Of a stretch of 45,872 bases of DNA, positions 17,854 through 26,549 are shown piece after piece. Where the stretch lies: the NCBI GenBank assembly GCA_900553885.1, contig USFD01000016.1, positions 1 through 45,872 on the forward strand, in the 5' to 3' direction. The position numbers and the translations under genes are program-made. This stretch comes from an uncultured Ruminococcus sp. (GTDB taxonomy: Bacteria > Bacillota > Clostridia > Lachnospirales > Lachnospiraceae). Under the pieces are notes generated by a model. It made no database searches. It was not told where the DNA came from and saw only the letters and a program-made list of their open reading frames with translations. The number at the start of each line of letters is the position of its first letter. Within the stretch, counting starts at the first letter, position 1.

Positions 17854-19062
17854 ATGGCTGCTTTGAAAGAGGTTTTTATAAGTAAATCCACCAAGGATGA
17901 TACGATAGCAAATGCCATATGTAATGTCCTGGAAAAGAATAATATCAGCTGCTGGATTGCTCCCAGAGACATCACGCCTGGTCTGAATTATGCGGCTGAG
18001 ATAATCAGAGGAATTGAAAACGCGAAGATACTGCTGGTGATCGTGTCACAGAACTCCAATGAATCCGGACACGTTCTGAATGAAATAAACAGGGCGGTTG
18101 AAGTAAATAAGATCATTTTGCCCTTTAAGATTGACGCGACGGATATAAAGGACGATTTTAAATATTATCTGGATAAGACCCAGTCGATTGACGCATTCCC
18201 TGAGACTTCAAAATACTTCTCTGTTCTGGTAAAAAATATCAGTATTCTGCTCGGAAAGAAAATGAGCGAGGATGCGATTATTGAATTTGCAGATGACGAA
18301 TATAAAAAGAAAATGAATTATGACCGGCTCAGAAGAGAGACCCAGGAGAAGCGGTTTGCATTTGCAAGAAGTCTGGAGCAGAAGGCAGAGAAAGAAATTG
18401 ATAAATATCATTTTTACGATAAAATAACGCGCATAGACGTTGTGGACAGCTACAAATCCAGATGGTCAAGCTATCGGTTTGTTACCCTGACAAATGTATC
18501 GGATATTATCACTCATTTCATTATTCACAGAGAGTCCGGTGAAAACAAAACTGAGTTCTCTAAAATGCGGATCAGAGCAAGGCTGGGAGATATCAAGGGA
18601 CAGAAATTACGAGTGGAATCCGCTACGGATATCCAGCCGAATTTTGATCAGTTGTTTAAAATCTATTTCCCGAAACCGCTGAAACCGGGAGAGAGTATTT
18701 CGATTTTTTATCGCCTGGACTGGCCTAATGAACCGGATGCATACTTCAAAGGAGACCTGACGCAGAGCATCTCACTGACCCGTTATGCCAGAGGAGTCGG
18801 TGAACTGGAGTTTGCTGTATTTGAACCATATACAATCGGCGCGTCATCTATGGATATGGTAGATACATTATATCAGGAAGGCCCAAGCAACTGTTATCCT
18901 GTGTATCTGGATATCCAGGAGGAGAAGAGGCTGGCGCCGCTTCAGGACGAGAGTTATAAGGGCGTAATGTATCACGTCCCGAAGGCGGATGGAATCGGCT
19001 ATAAGATCCGTTATAAAATCGATGATGATTTTATTGATGAAGATGATGATGACTTTTTCTGA
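17854..19062 (+). CDS. TIR-domain protein with a beta-rich C-terminal region
   Basis: The 402-residue product begins with a bacterial TIR domain: VFISKSTKDD (first strand and alpha-A), the BB-loop CWIAPRDITPG (33-43), LLVIVSQNS, and Glu77 in VLNEINRAV at the position of the NADase catalytic glutamate. Many bacterial TIR domains cleave NAD+ to nicotinamide and (cyclic) ADP-ribose; activity here is inferred from that residue. A charged helical connector (about 140-190) leads to a C-terminal beta-rich region of about 200 residues that I do not recognise, ending in an acidic Asp/Glu tail. No signal or TM. Three bases separate it from the dehydroquinate-synthase-like gene. Confidence 0.85.
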   Translation: MAALKEVFISKSTKDDTIANAICNVLEKNNISCWIAPRDITPGLNYAAEIIRGIENAKILLVIVSQNSNESGHVLNEINRAVEVNKIILPFKIDATDIKDDFKYYLDKTQSIDAFPETSKYFSVLVKNISILLGKKMSEDAIIEFADDEYKKKMNYDRLRRETQEKRFAFARSLEQKAEKEIDKYHFYDKITRIDVVDSYKSRWSSYRFVTLTNVSDIITHFIIHRESGENKTEFSKMRIRARLGDIKGQKLRVESATDIQPNFDQLFKIYFPKPLKPGESISIFYRLDWPNEPDAYFKGDLTQSISLTRYARGVGELEFAVFEPYTIGASSMDMVDTLYQEGPSNCYPVYLDIQEEKRLAPLQDESYKGVMYHVPKADGIGYKIRYKIDDDFIDEDDDDFF

Positions 19063-19075
19063 AATAGAACGGAAC

Positions 19076-19104
19076 GCGGAACAGATTTCAGGCATCCGTT
19101 CCGC
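19076..19104 (+). other. Hairpin between the TIR and Rid genes
   Basis: GCGGAAC (19076-19082) pairs with GTTCCGC (19098-19104), with GAT/ATC pairing inside after one mismatch and a 7-base loop. No T-run follows, so it could be a partial terminator or an mRNA processing/stability element separating the TIR unit from rid-luxS. Confidence 0.5.
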
Positions 19105-19133
19105 TTACCGGCATAGAATAAGGAGGCAGAGCT

Positions 19134-19526
19134 GTGAAGAAAGAACTGAATCATGAGATGTTTTCAACTCCCATAGGAGCATATTCAAATGGATTATCCA
19201 TACCGATAGGAGATAAACAGCTTATCGTACTGACCGGCCAGGTGGCGATCGATAAAGATGGAGTCTGCGTGGCGCCGGATGATGTGGCGGAGCAGGCGGA
19301 ATATATTTTTCATAAGATCGAGGCACTGCTTGGCGAGGCAGGCGCTGATCTGAGCAATATTATAAGAGTCGTTATATATCTTACAGATATGGATGACTTT
19401 TCCAGAGTATCGCCGGTAAGGAATAAATATCTTGAGAAATCAAGACCGGTGAGCACGCTTGTAGAGGTGAGCCGGCTGACAATACCCGGATGCAGAATAG
19501 AGATCGAGGCAACGGCGATTCTGTAA
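19134..19526 (+). CDS. Rid/YjgF-family protein lacking the RidA active-site arginine
   Basis: The 130-residue product has the Rid (YjgF/YER057c/UK114) fold signature: GQVAIDKDG near residue 43, VRVVIYLTDMDDFSRV, and the C-terminal EVSRLTIPGCRIEIEATAIL strand pair. True RidA has an arginine in its PARSCVEV motif (Arg105 in E. coli) that hydrolyses enamine/imine intermediates; here the matching stretch is PVSTLVEV, so the arginine is replaced by Ser. That puts it in an Arg-lacking Rid subgroup whose chemistry is not settled. The start is GTG, seven bases after AGGAGG. Rid proteins act as cytoplasmic trimers. Its neighbours are a TIR gene and luxS. Confidence 0.88.
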   Translation: MKKELNHEMFSTPIGAYSNGLSIPIGDKQLIVLTGQVAIDKDGVCVAPDDVAEQAEYIFHKIEALLGEAGADLSNIIRVVIYLTDMDDFSRVSPVRNKYLEKSRPVSTLVEVSRLTIPGCRIEIEATAIL

Positions 19527-19604
19527 TTGCGGAAATGGTCAGCAGAGGCTGAGAAGCGGGACTTTTGAGGGAAAAATATATGAATATTTCGGAGGCAGAA
19601 AATT

Positions 19605-20072
19605 ATGGAAAGAATCGCAAGTTTTACAATTAATCATCTGGAACTTTTTCCGGGACTGTATGTTTCAAGAAGAGACCGGCGCGGAGACTGTGTCATTACT
19701 ACTTTTGACATGAGAATAACCGCACCGAACAGAGAACCTGTAGTTGATATGCCGGCCCTCCATACTATTGAGCATATGGCAGCAACATATCTTAGAAATT
19801 CGGACCGGAAAGATGATATCGTCTACTTTGGCCCAATGGGATGCCGTACGGGGTGCTATATCGTTATGTTCGGGGATCTGAATCCGGAGGATGTATATGA
19901 ACTGGTAATAAATATGTGTGATTTTATTCTTTCATATGAAGGAGAAATTCCCGGAGCCCAGCCGGATCAGTGCGGTAACTATTCGGAACAGAATCTGAAT
20001 ATGGCGAAATACTATATCAGAAGGTATCGGGATGATCTGATGACAAATAAGAGATTTTCCTATCCGGATTGA
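19605..20072 (+). CDS. luxS: S-ribosylhomocysteine lyase LuxS
   Basis: The 155-residue product is full-length for LuxS. The zinc/active-site motif HTIEH (H53, H57) and the third ligand Cys123 in DQCGNY are present, as is the catalytic Cys80 in GPMGCRTGCY. The enzyme cleaves S-ribosylhomocysteine to homocysteine and DPD, the AI-2 precursor, as part of S-adenosylhomocysteine recycling. A GGAGG precedes the start. A strong terminator follows, so luxS closes this unit. The SAM-dependent methyltransferases encoded upstream generate the S-adenosylhomocysteine that feeds LuxS through Pfs, which is not in this window. It may simply be a housekeeping gene at an island junction. Confidence 0.95.
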   Translation: MERIASFTINHLELFPGLYVSRRDRRGDCVITTFDMRITAPNREPVVDMPALHTIEHMAATYLRNSDRKDDIVYFGPMGCRTGCYIVMFGDLNPEDVYELVINMCDFILSYEGEIPGAQPDQCGNYSEQNLNMAKYYIRRYRDDLMTNKRFSYPD

Positions 20073-20104
20073 TTGAAGAGAAAATATATATGTTTATGCA
20101 AGGG

Positions 20105-20144
20105 AAGGCCTGGCGGAAGCAAAAACCGGCAGGCCTTGTTTTAT
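20105..20144 (+). terminator. Intrinsic terminator after luxS
   Basis: AAGGCCTG (20105-20112) pairs with CAGGCCTT (20130-20137), with CGG/CCG pairing further in, and is followed by GTTTTAT. Confidence 0.8.
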
Positions 20145-20238
20145 ATTACAGATTTTCTGACGTGACGGGACTATTCTGATAAGTTTGTTCCTGCATGCAG
20201 GATCATCCGGAATAAAATAAAAATTTTTAATCACGGTC

Positions 20239-20247
20239 TGTTATAAT
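20239..20247 (+). promoter_or_regulatory. Extended -10 promoter of the STAND-TPR gene
   Basis: TGTTATAAT is a perfect extended -10 (TGn-TATAAT, hexamer 20242-20247). No clear -35 lies upstream, only an A/T-rich stretch that may act as an UP-like element. Confidence 0.6.
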
Positions 20248-20251
20248 GAAT

Positions 20252-20296
20252 TCCGGCAGTATGAGAAATCAGCAGCAGAACAGGCTTCCTGCCGGA
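20252..20296 (+). repeat. Inverted repeat in the leader of the STAND-TPR gene
   Basis: TCCGGCAG (20252-20259) and CTGCCGGA (20289-20296) form perfect 8-bp arms 29 bases apart, starting at the expected transcription start and ending 19 bases before the ribosome binding site. It may fold in the mRNA leader. Confidence 0.5.
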
Positions 20297-20328
20297 TGAA
20301 AACCAGATATATGAGGGAGGGCAGCATC

Positions 20329-23300
20329 ATGAAAAATATCTTTGTATCAAGTACATTCCGGGACATGCATGAGGAACGGGACATTCTGCATGAGAGGGTT
20401 ATGCCGGAATTAAACGAGTATGCCGCCGGTTACGGGGAGAGCGTGTCGTTCTGCGATCTCCGCTGGGGCGTGAACACAGAAGATCTGGAGAGCGAGGAGG
20501 GGTCCCGTAAGGTCCTCTCGGTATGTCTGGACGAGATAGACCGGTGCAGGCCATATATGCTGGTTATACTGGGAGAACGCTATGGCTGGATCCCGGAGCC
20601 GGAAACCATGCTGGCAGCAGAAGAAGGCAGAGAAGGGCTGGATCCGGTCGATCTGGAGAAAAGTGTTACTGCGCTGGAGATCGAATATGGCGCTTTGAGT
20701 AACAGAGACCAGTTAGGCCACACCCTGTTTTATTTCCGGGAGTTTGAAGGCCCCGCTCCGGAAGGATACGGACAGGAAGATGCGGTGCATGCGCAGAAAC
20801 TCGCAGAACTGAAAGCACGGATTCAGAAACTGGCAGGGAATAATCTGCACACCTATACGGTGAGCTGGGACAGCGGCAAAGGGGTTCTGAAGGGGATGGA
20901 GAAGTTTGCGGCGCAGGTAACGGAAGATCTGAAAAAGCTGATGGAAACGGACTGGAAAGCGTATGCGGATCTTTCTCCTTATGAAAAGGACAGACGGTTC
21001 CAGTGGGATTATGCGCGGCAGAAAGGAGAGCAGTTCCGGGCCCGGGAGAACCTGATAGAGGAAAATATGGAAAAACTGAATCGAGGACAGAACCTTCTGG
21101 TCCTGACAGGGCCTGCTGGAAGCGGAAAGAGTACGCTTATGGCAAAGCTGGCACTGCAGCTTCGGAAGGCAGGAAAAGAAGTCCTGCCGGTGTTCTGCGG
21201 GAGCACAGTGTTCTGCCGGAACACGCTGGATGTAATAAGGTATATTGTCCGTTATATAGAAGACCGGTTTTCCCTGGAGCATTTTGAAGAAAGGGAGGAA
21301 AGCGGCAAATCAGAAGGAAGTCAGCCAGAGATTGACCGCTGGACAGACCGCATGAAAGACCTGTGCGCATGGTATACGGAAAAAGCAGAAAAGGAACTGG
21401 TCATTCTGGTGGATGCGGCAGATCAGCTGACTGCAGATGAAGCAAGAGAACGGCTTCGTTTTATTCCGCCGGATCTGTCAGACAAGGTAAAGGCCGTGTG
21501 CTCTTTCCTGGATACATTCCATCCTGAATATTACAGCGGGCCGGAAGAGACGGAGACGGTGCTTCCGCTGGAGGAGACGGATAAAAGAGAAGTTGTGAAA
21601 GGAATCCTTTCCTTCCTGAGAAGAGAACTGTCGGAACCCGTAATCGACAGAATTGTGGGGAAGAAGGGAGCGGCCAGTCCGCTGTATCTGAGTCTGACTG
21701 TGCAGCGGCTGGTGATGATGGATAAAAGTGATTTCGAAAAAATTGTGGAGCAGGGCGACGGAATCGATGCGATTACGGCGCGGCAGCTGGAAGTGGTGGA
21801 CAGTCTGCCGGAGAACCTGGATGAACTGTGCATGGATATCGTACACGCGGCATCCGGGAAGCTGGGAGGATACCTGGCAGAGATGGCGGCACAGTATATC
21901 GCGTTATCCAGATACGGCCTGAGAGAGAAAGATCTGGAAGGAATACTGACTGCCAGGGGACTTAAATGGAACAGTCTGGATTTCACCCTCTTTATCCGGT
22001 ATATGAAGAGCTTTTTCCTGTTAAGAGACGACGGAAGATGGGACTTTACCCACAGGAGTATCCGGGAAGGCTTCCGGAAACACAGCGCGGACGCGAAAAA
22101 ACTGCACCGGGAAATTCTGGAATATTTAAAGAAGCTGGATGTCCGGGATGAGATGCGTGTGGGCGAGACCGCGTATCACTGTTATGGGGCGGACGACAAA
22201 GAGTATTTTATAAGATATGTCAGTGAATATGAATACCAGAAGAATATCATAGGTCCGGCGGCAAAAACTGCATACGAGATATCTCTGCAGGACGGCGGAG
22301 AATGGCTGTGCGGGGCAGTCAGGCGGGGGGAAGAACTTCAGGCGGATCGTAAATTTACAGCGTTTCTTATTTTTGATGTGAAAGAGAATTTCAGTAATTC
22401 CCGGAAGGAGCTGGAGATTCAGCTGAAAGTATTTTCCGCGGCTGCGGATCTGGCTTATATCCAGGCAGAAATGCAGAATGACAGTGCGGATCCCGGCAGT
22501 CTGCCCGGTTTGAAAAAGAAATGGAATAATGAGATCGGAGGAAATTATCAGGAGCTGTACGAGGTATACAAAAAGACCATAAACGATATCTCTGGTACAG
22601 GCTGCTCTGACGGCCGGGAACTGTGCGAGGTATACGAAAAAGCCCTCCGACGGCAGCAGGAGAACCGGGAAACGAAGCGGGATGTAATCAGCCTGTGTAA
22701 TTTGGGTGTCAGTTATGACAATATTGCCCAGGTATATGTAGAACTGGGCGGAGCGGAAAATTTACAGAAGGCCCTTGAAATATACGAGAGGAGCCTTCGG
22801 ATAGCGGAATTTACGGCAGAAAAAGATCCTTCGGAAGAAAGAAAGCGCGAGCTGAGCATAAGTTATAACAACGTGGGCAGAGTCTGCCAGAAACTGGGCG
22901 GTGAGCAGAACTTCCGGAAAGCATATGAGATGTATGAAAAGGGGCTTCGTATAGCAGAAGCTCTGGCTGAAAAGCAGGGAACCGCAGAGAGCCTGGAGGA
23001 TCTGGTTATAAGTTTTCACAGAATGGGAGATGTGTACTCGAATCTGGGCGGTGAGAAGGAATTTCAGACAGCACAGGAGATGTATGAGAAAGCGCTTCAT
23101 ATAGCAGAACCTCTGGCTGCAAGAGTGAAGACAGCACGGGGCTGGCGTCTTCTGAGCATCAGTTACAATAAAGTCGGGGAAATCTGTGAAAAGAGGGGAG
23201 GAGCGGAAAATTTCCGCAGGGCATATGAAATGTATGAGAACGGCCTCCGTATAGCGGAGTTTCTGGCAAGGGAGCCGGGAACAGCAGAATATCTCAAAGA

Positions 23301-23919
23301 ACTGAGCTTCAGTTATATGAGAATGGGAGGCGCATATGAAAAATCAGGAAGAGCAGAGGATCTTCAGAAAGCGTATGTGATGTATGAAAAAAGCCTGGAA
23401 ATCCGACAGATGCTGGCAGAGAATCAGAAAAATGCAGAAAGTCAGCGGGAGCTGCTTATGAGCTATTCGTTAATGGGTGACATGTGCGGGAAAACAGGCG
23501 GAGCGGCGAATTTTCAGAAAGCCCGGCAGATGTACGAAAAGAGTGTTCAGCTTGCCGAAATGCTTGCGGAAAAGCTGGGAACAGAAGAGAGCCTGAGGGA
23601 TCTGAGTGTGAGCTGGACCAAAATGGCGGAGATATGTGAAAAGCAGGGAGGACAGGAGGATCTGAAGCTGGCCTGGGAGTTATATAACAGGAGTCTGATA
23701 ATCCAGTCGGAACTTGCAGAGAAACAGAAAAGTATTCAGAGCTATACGGACCAGATTATAGGCCTGTACCATGTGGCCTGTCATCCAATGACAGAACCTG
23801 GTGTAAGCAGGCAATATTTAGAACAGATGTGCTCCATATCGGAAATGCTGTACCGGCAGACACAGAGCCCGAGATACAGACAGTTTATTGAGATTGCGAA
23901 AACCATGCTGGCAGAGTAG
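20329..23919 (+). CDS. DUF4062-STAND (NACHT-like) NTPase with C-terminal TPR repeats
   Basis: Start set at ATG 20329, eight bases after GGGAGG. The 1196-residue protein opens with a DUF4062 domain (IFVSSTFRDMHEERD, LRWGV, LVILGERYGW), as at the N-terminus of animal NWD1/TEP1-type NTPases. A STAND/NACHT-like NTPase follows with Walker A GPAGSGKS (261-268) and Walker B VILVDAADQL (about 358-367), then a winged-helix-like region. The last third holds about eight tandem 50-residue TPR-like repeats (consensus start A-x-E-M-Y-E-K, end GG-x-x-x-F-x-K). Such STAND proteins work as oligomerising sensors, with the repeats reading a ligand and the N-terminus as effector or adaptor; that role is inferred from the architecture. 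It is a single-gene unit with its own promoter and a hairpin terminator. Confidence 0.88.
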   Translation: MKNIFVSSTFRDMHEERDILHERVMPELNEYAAGYGESVSFCDLRWGVNTEDLESEEGSRKVLSVCLDEIDRCRPYMLVILGERYGWIPEPETMLAAEEGREGLDPVDLEKSVTALEIEYGALSNRDQLGHTLFYFREFEGPAPEGYGQEDAVHAQKLAELKARIQKLAGNNLHTYTVSWDSGKGVLKGMEKFAAQVTEDLKKLMETDWKAYADLSPYEKDRRFQWDYARQKGEQFRARENLIEENMEKLNRGQNLLVLTGPAGSGKSTLMAKLALQLRKAGKEVLPVFCGSTVFCRNTLDVIRYIVRYIEDRFSLEHFEEREESGKSEGSQPEIDRWTDRMKDLCAWYTEKAEKELVILVDAADQLTADEARERLRFIPPDLSDKVKAVCSFLDTFHPEYYSGPEETETVLPLEETDKREVVKGILSFLRRELSEPVIDRIVGKKGAASPLYLSLTVQRLVMMDKSDFEKIVEQGDGIDAITARQLEVVDSLPENLDELCMDIVHAASGKLGGYLAEMAAQYIALSRYGLREKDLEGILTARGLKWNSLDFTLFIRYMKSFFLLRDDGRWDFTHRSIREGFRKHSADAKKLHREILEYLKKLDVRDEMRVGETAYHCYGADDKEYFIRYVSEYEYQKNIIGPAAKTAYEISLQDGGEWLCGAVRRGEELQADRKFTAFLIFDVKENFSNSRKELEIQLKVFSAAADLAYIQAEMQNDSADPGSLPGLKKKWNNEIGGNYQELYEVYKKTINDISGTGCSDGRELCEVYEKALRRQQENRETKRDVISLCNLGVSYDNIAQVYVELGGAENLQKALEIYERSLRIAEFTAEKDPSEERKRELSISYNNVGRVCQKLGGEQNFRKAYEMYEKGLRIAEALAEKQGTAESLEDLVISFHRMGDVYSNLGGEKEFQTAQEMYEKALHIAEPLAARVKTARGWRLLSISYNKVGEICEKRGGAENFRRAYEMYENGLRIAEFLAREPGTAEYLKELSFSYMRMGGAYEKSGRAEDLQKAYVMYEKSLEIRQMLAENQKNAESQRELLMSYSLMGDMCGKTGGAANFQKARQMYEKSVQLAEMLAEKLGTEESLRDLSVSWTKMAEICEKQGGQEDLKLAWELYNRSLIIQSELAEKQKSIQSYTDQIIGLYHVACHPMTEPGVSRQYLEQMCSISEMLYRQTQSPRYRQFIEIAKTMLAE
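22621..23820 (+). repeat. Eight tandem ~150-bp repeats encoding 50-residue TPR units
   Basis: The coding sequence repeats with a 150-base period. Each unit encodes one 50-residue helix-turn-helix block beginning near YEKxLRIAE and ending near LGGxxNFxK. The best-conserved copies are the second to seventh. The strict 50-residue period is longer than the 34-residue classic TPR. Confidence 0.8.
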
Positions 23920-23953
23920 AAGCCGTATTTATAAGAACCGGAGTATCGGAGCT

Positions 23954-23993
23954 GACAGATCTGCCGGCGGGCATTTCCCGCCGGCAGATTGTC
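23954..23993 (+). terminator. Strong hairpin after the STAND-TPR gene
   Basis: A 13-bp perfect stem (ATCTGCCGGCGGG/CCCGCCGGCAGAT, loop CATTT) is extended by GACA/TGTC with one bulge. The following bases are ATTTCC rather than a clean T-run. Its right arm overlaps the -35 of the next promoter. Confidence 0.7.
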
Positions 23994-24017
23994 ATTTCCT
24001 CTGATTCAGGGTATAAT
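23989..24017 (+). promoter_or_regulatory. SigA-type promoter of the TIR-TM gene
   Basis: A -35 TTGTCA (23989-23994), a 17-base spacer and a perfect -10 TATAAT (24012-24017). The leader to ATG 24059 is about 35 bases. Confidence 0.7.
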
Positions 24018-24058
24018 TATCAATGTTATATTCAAGGATTCTGAGAGGAAAGAGAGCT

Positions 24059-26509
24059 ATGAAAGCAATAAAGTATGATATTTTCATCAGCTACCGGCGC
24101 GATGGGGGAGATACTCTTGCGCAGCTGATCTACGACCGGCTTACAGACCGGGGATATAGTGTTTTTCTTGATATTGAATCTCTGCGGTCGGGGAAATTCA
24201 ATGAAAAGCTTTTTTCCGTGATTGACGAGTGCCAGGATGTGGTTGTTATCCTCCCGCCGGGCTCTCTGGAACGCTGCCGCAATGAAGGCGACTGGCTGTT
24301 CCTGGAACTGGCTCATGCGCTACAGGAGCGGAAAAATATTATTCCGGTTATGATGAAGGGGTTTGAGTGGCCCCAGGATATGCCGGAAGGGCTGGAGGAA
24401 CTGCCGGACTTTAACGGGATTCAGGACAGCAAGGACTACTTTGACGCGGTTATCGATAAGATGACCACACTGCTTCAGAGCCGTCCGGCACTGTTCGGCG
24501 CTGTGAGGAAGAAACTGCAAAAAAGGAAACCCCATTTTGATATCAGAGCAAAAATAAAAAGAAGAAAAAAGTTCCTGATCGGTCTTGGGGTACTGACAGT
24601 CGCAGTGATACTGGCTGTGGCGGCGGCTCTGTATTTCCCGAAGAGACACCAGGAACAGCAGCTGGAGGCCGCATCTGAGGATGTTGATATCATGATATAT
24701 CCGGGAGACGATATGAGCGCGTCAGAATACTATGACGCTCAGGATGTATTAAAGCAGCGGTTCGATATACTTGCAGACGGTATGGATTATGAATATACGG
24801 TGAGAGATGATACGATTCATGTAGTCATACCGGAGGAAGTATTTCATGAAATAAACCCGGAGACAGTTCTGAAAAGCTATGTAACCCGGCCCGGGAAGTT
24901 AAGTGTAACAGACGGGTTCGGCGGAGAGAAAACGGAGGAACAGACGGAAGAACAGACGGCGGAGGATGAGGAGTACGTTGATATAAGTCCGGATGATATT
25001 ATAAGCCTGGAGCAGAAGACAGGAACCGGGGAGGAAATTCAGATCAGCCGGATTGATAAAGAATTATATGGACTTGAGGATGCGGATGAGTACCGGTATC
25101 TTGAGATTACATTCTCTGATGACGTAAGCAGGAAAATGCGGGAACAGTATGGCGAGCAGGAGATATACCGGCTGTCACAGGACGTGGAGGAAGTGGGAAT
25201 CGACAATGCTTATGGTTACTGGATGCTTACGTCTGATACTCCGGACACCTTTTACCTTGTTGATAATTATCAGGAAGAGAATTTTTCCAGACTGCTGGAG
25301 TTTGTTTTTCAGCATGAGCCCTTTGCCAGTTCATTCCGCTTCAACTGTCTGCTGCCGGTTGACTGGGACACTCTGTCCGGGACGGAAAATCCGGGAGTGA
25401 ATCAGCGCGATATATGGGAGATTGAACAGCCATATGTAACGATGCAGTTCCGGTGCAGTGAAGAGGAAATCGCTGCGGGAGAAATGCAGGACTACATGGC
25501 AAGCCTCAGGAGGCGGCTGGATGCACTGGATATGCCCTACGCCATCGGCAGAACTGCAGATCCGGAGTATAAGTTTGATCTGACAATCAGAACAGGGACG
25601 GAGCATCTCGGGGAGGATATTATAGGTATGCTTTTCTCCTCTTTCGGACTAAGTGTGGAGGGGACGTATTATGATGTACTGGATGCGTATTATGTTGAAG
25701 ATCTGGAGTATGAGAAAAAGGATGACGGGACATACCAGTTTTCTCTGATACCGACCGAGGATTTTATGAATGAATGGAATATGGAGGATTATGACACAAA
25801 GATAGATGAGATCACTGCCTCGGAAAACCATACGCTGTATCTGATGAGTAACTCCAATTACAGACTGGCGGAAGCAGATGTCAGCAAAGATGTTGATGGA
25901 ACAAGGATTACATTTGATAACCTGCGTTATCTGGGACTGGACACAATCGGTGAAGATGATCTCTATCTCCTGGATCTGCTGAAAGAGCTGGCGCAGACAC
26001 GCAGAATGTCATCCGGATATACATACCATTCTCTGAAAAATTACAGAATAGACGGAGAGAACAATGAGGACTTTGGTGTAAAATCGATTACGGAGAATGT
26101 GGTGGAAAATGAGCGGGAGGCAATCCAGTCCGTCTGGCCGGACGCAGAAGTGAACGGATATTACGCAGGATACAATGATGCGGTCAATGTAGAACTGAAA
26201 CTGGAAGCAGATGAAGCTTTTCCGGAAAAAGCAAATGAAGCAATTCAGAAAATATACGGCGCATGCGGGCTGGCGGCAGGCAAAATCGATTATATGAATA
26301 TTACCATTCATGCCGGAGAGGACGGAACGATTTCTATTACAATAGATTCCAATAATAACTATCATTATATGGCCTATTCCGGGTATTATTCCGGAGAGTC
26401 CATAAAGCCTTACCGGAAAGAATTTGACCGGATTCTGCAGAACGATCCGTTTTATACGGAAACGGTAAGAAAAACGTCTGACACTGCATGGTCCTATTAT
26501 TATGACTGA
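24059..26509 (+). CDS. TIR domain-TM-SecD P1-like extracellular protein
   Basis: Start set at ATG 24059, after AGAGGAAAGAG. Residues about 5-135 are a TIR domain: YDIFISYRRD, BB-loop FLDIESLRSG, VVVILPPGSL and Glu83 in LFLELAHAL at the NADase glutamate position. A basic segment precedes one TM helix (about 172-193), so the TIR domain is cytoplasmic and about 620 residues lie outside. That part contains patterns like the first periplasmic domain of the SecD translocon subunit: an L-x-x-RFDIL helix, then a TIHVVIP strand and a PGKLSV strand (about 218-300). A second, similar SLRRRLDAL helix-strand set is near 470-530. The resemblance is by eye and the domain has diverged. I infer signalling across the membrane, from an outside sensor to the inside TIR. 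Confidence 0.85.
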   Translation: MKAIKYDIFISYRRDGGDTLAQLIYDRLTDRGYSVFLDIESLRSGKFNEKLFSVIDECQDVVVILPPGSLERCRNEGDWLFLELAHALQERKNIIPVMMKGFEWPQDMPEGLEELPDFNGIQDSKDYFDAVIDKMTTLLQSRPALFGAVRKKLQKRKPHFDIRAKIKRRKKFLIGLGVLTVAVILAVAAALYFPKRHQEQQLEAASEDVDIMIYPGDDMSASEYYDAQDVLKQRFDILADGMDYEYTVRDDTIHVVIPEEVFHEINPETVLKSYVTRPGKLSVTDGFGGEKTEEQTEEQTAEDEEYVDISPDDIISLEQKTGTGEEIQISRIDKELYGLEDADEYRYLEITFSDDVSRKMREQYGEQEIYRLSQDVEEVGIDNAYGYWMLTSDTPDTFYLVDNYQEENFSRLLEFVFQHEPFASSFRFNCLLPVDWDTLSGTENPGVNQRDIWEIEQPYVTMQFRCSEEEIAAGEMQDYMASLRRRLDALDMPYAIGRTADPEYKFDLTIRTGTEHLGEDIIGMLFSSFGLSVEGTYYDVLDAYYVEDLEYEKKDDGTYQFSLIPTEDFMNEWNMEDYDTKIDEITASENHTLYLMSNSNYRLAEADVSKDVDGTRITFDNLRYLGLDTIGEDDLYLLDLLKELAQTRRMSSGYTYHSLKNYRIDGENNEDFGVKSITENVVENEREAIQSVWPDAEVNGYYAGYNDAVNVELKLEADEAFPEKANEAIQKIYGACGLAAGKIDYMNITIHAGEDGTISITIDSNNNYHYMAYSGYYSGESIKPYRKEFDRILQNDPFYTETVRKTSDTAWSYYYD

Positions 26510-26549
26510 CAGAGCAGTATTGCATCTGTACTGTCTGTAAATGACACAG

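Noticed and set aside
22621..23820. 150-bp periodic repeat considered as a non-coding satellite
   Set aside because: The periodicity is at the protein level (50-residue TPR-like units) with an intact frame.
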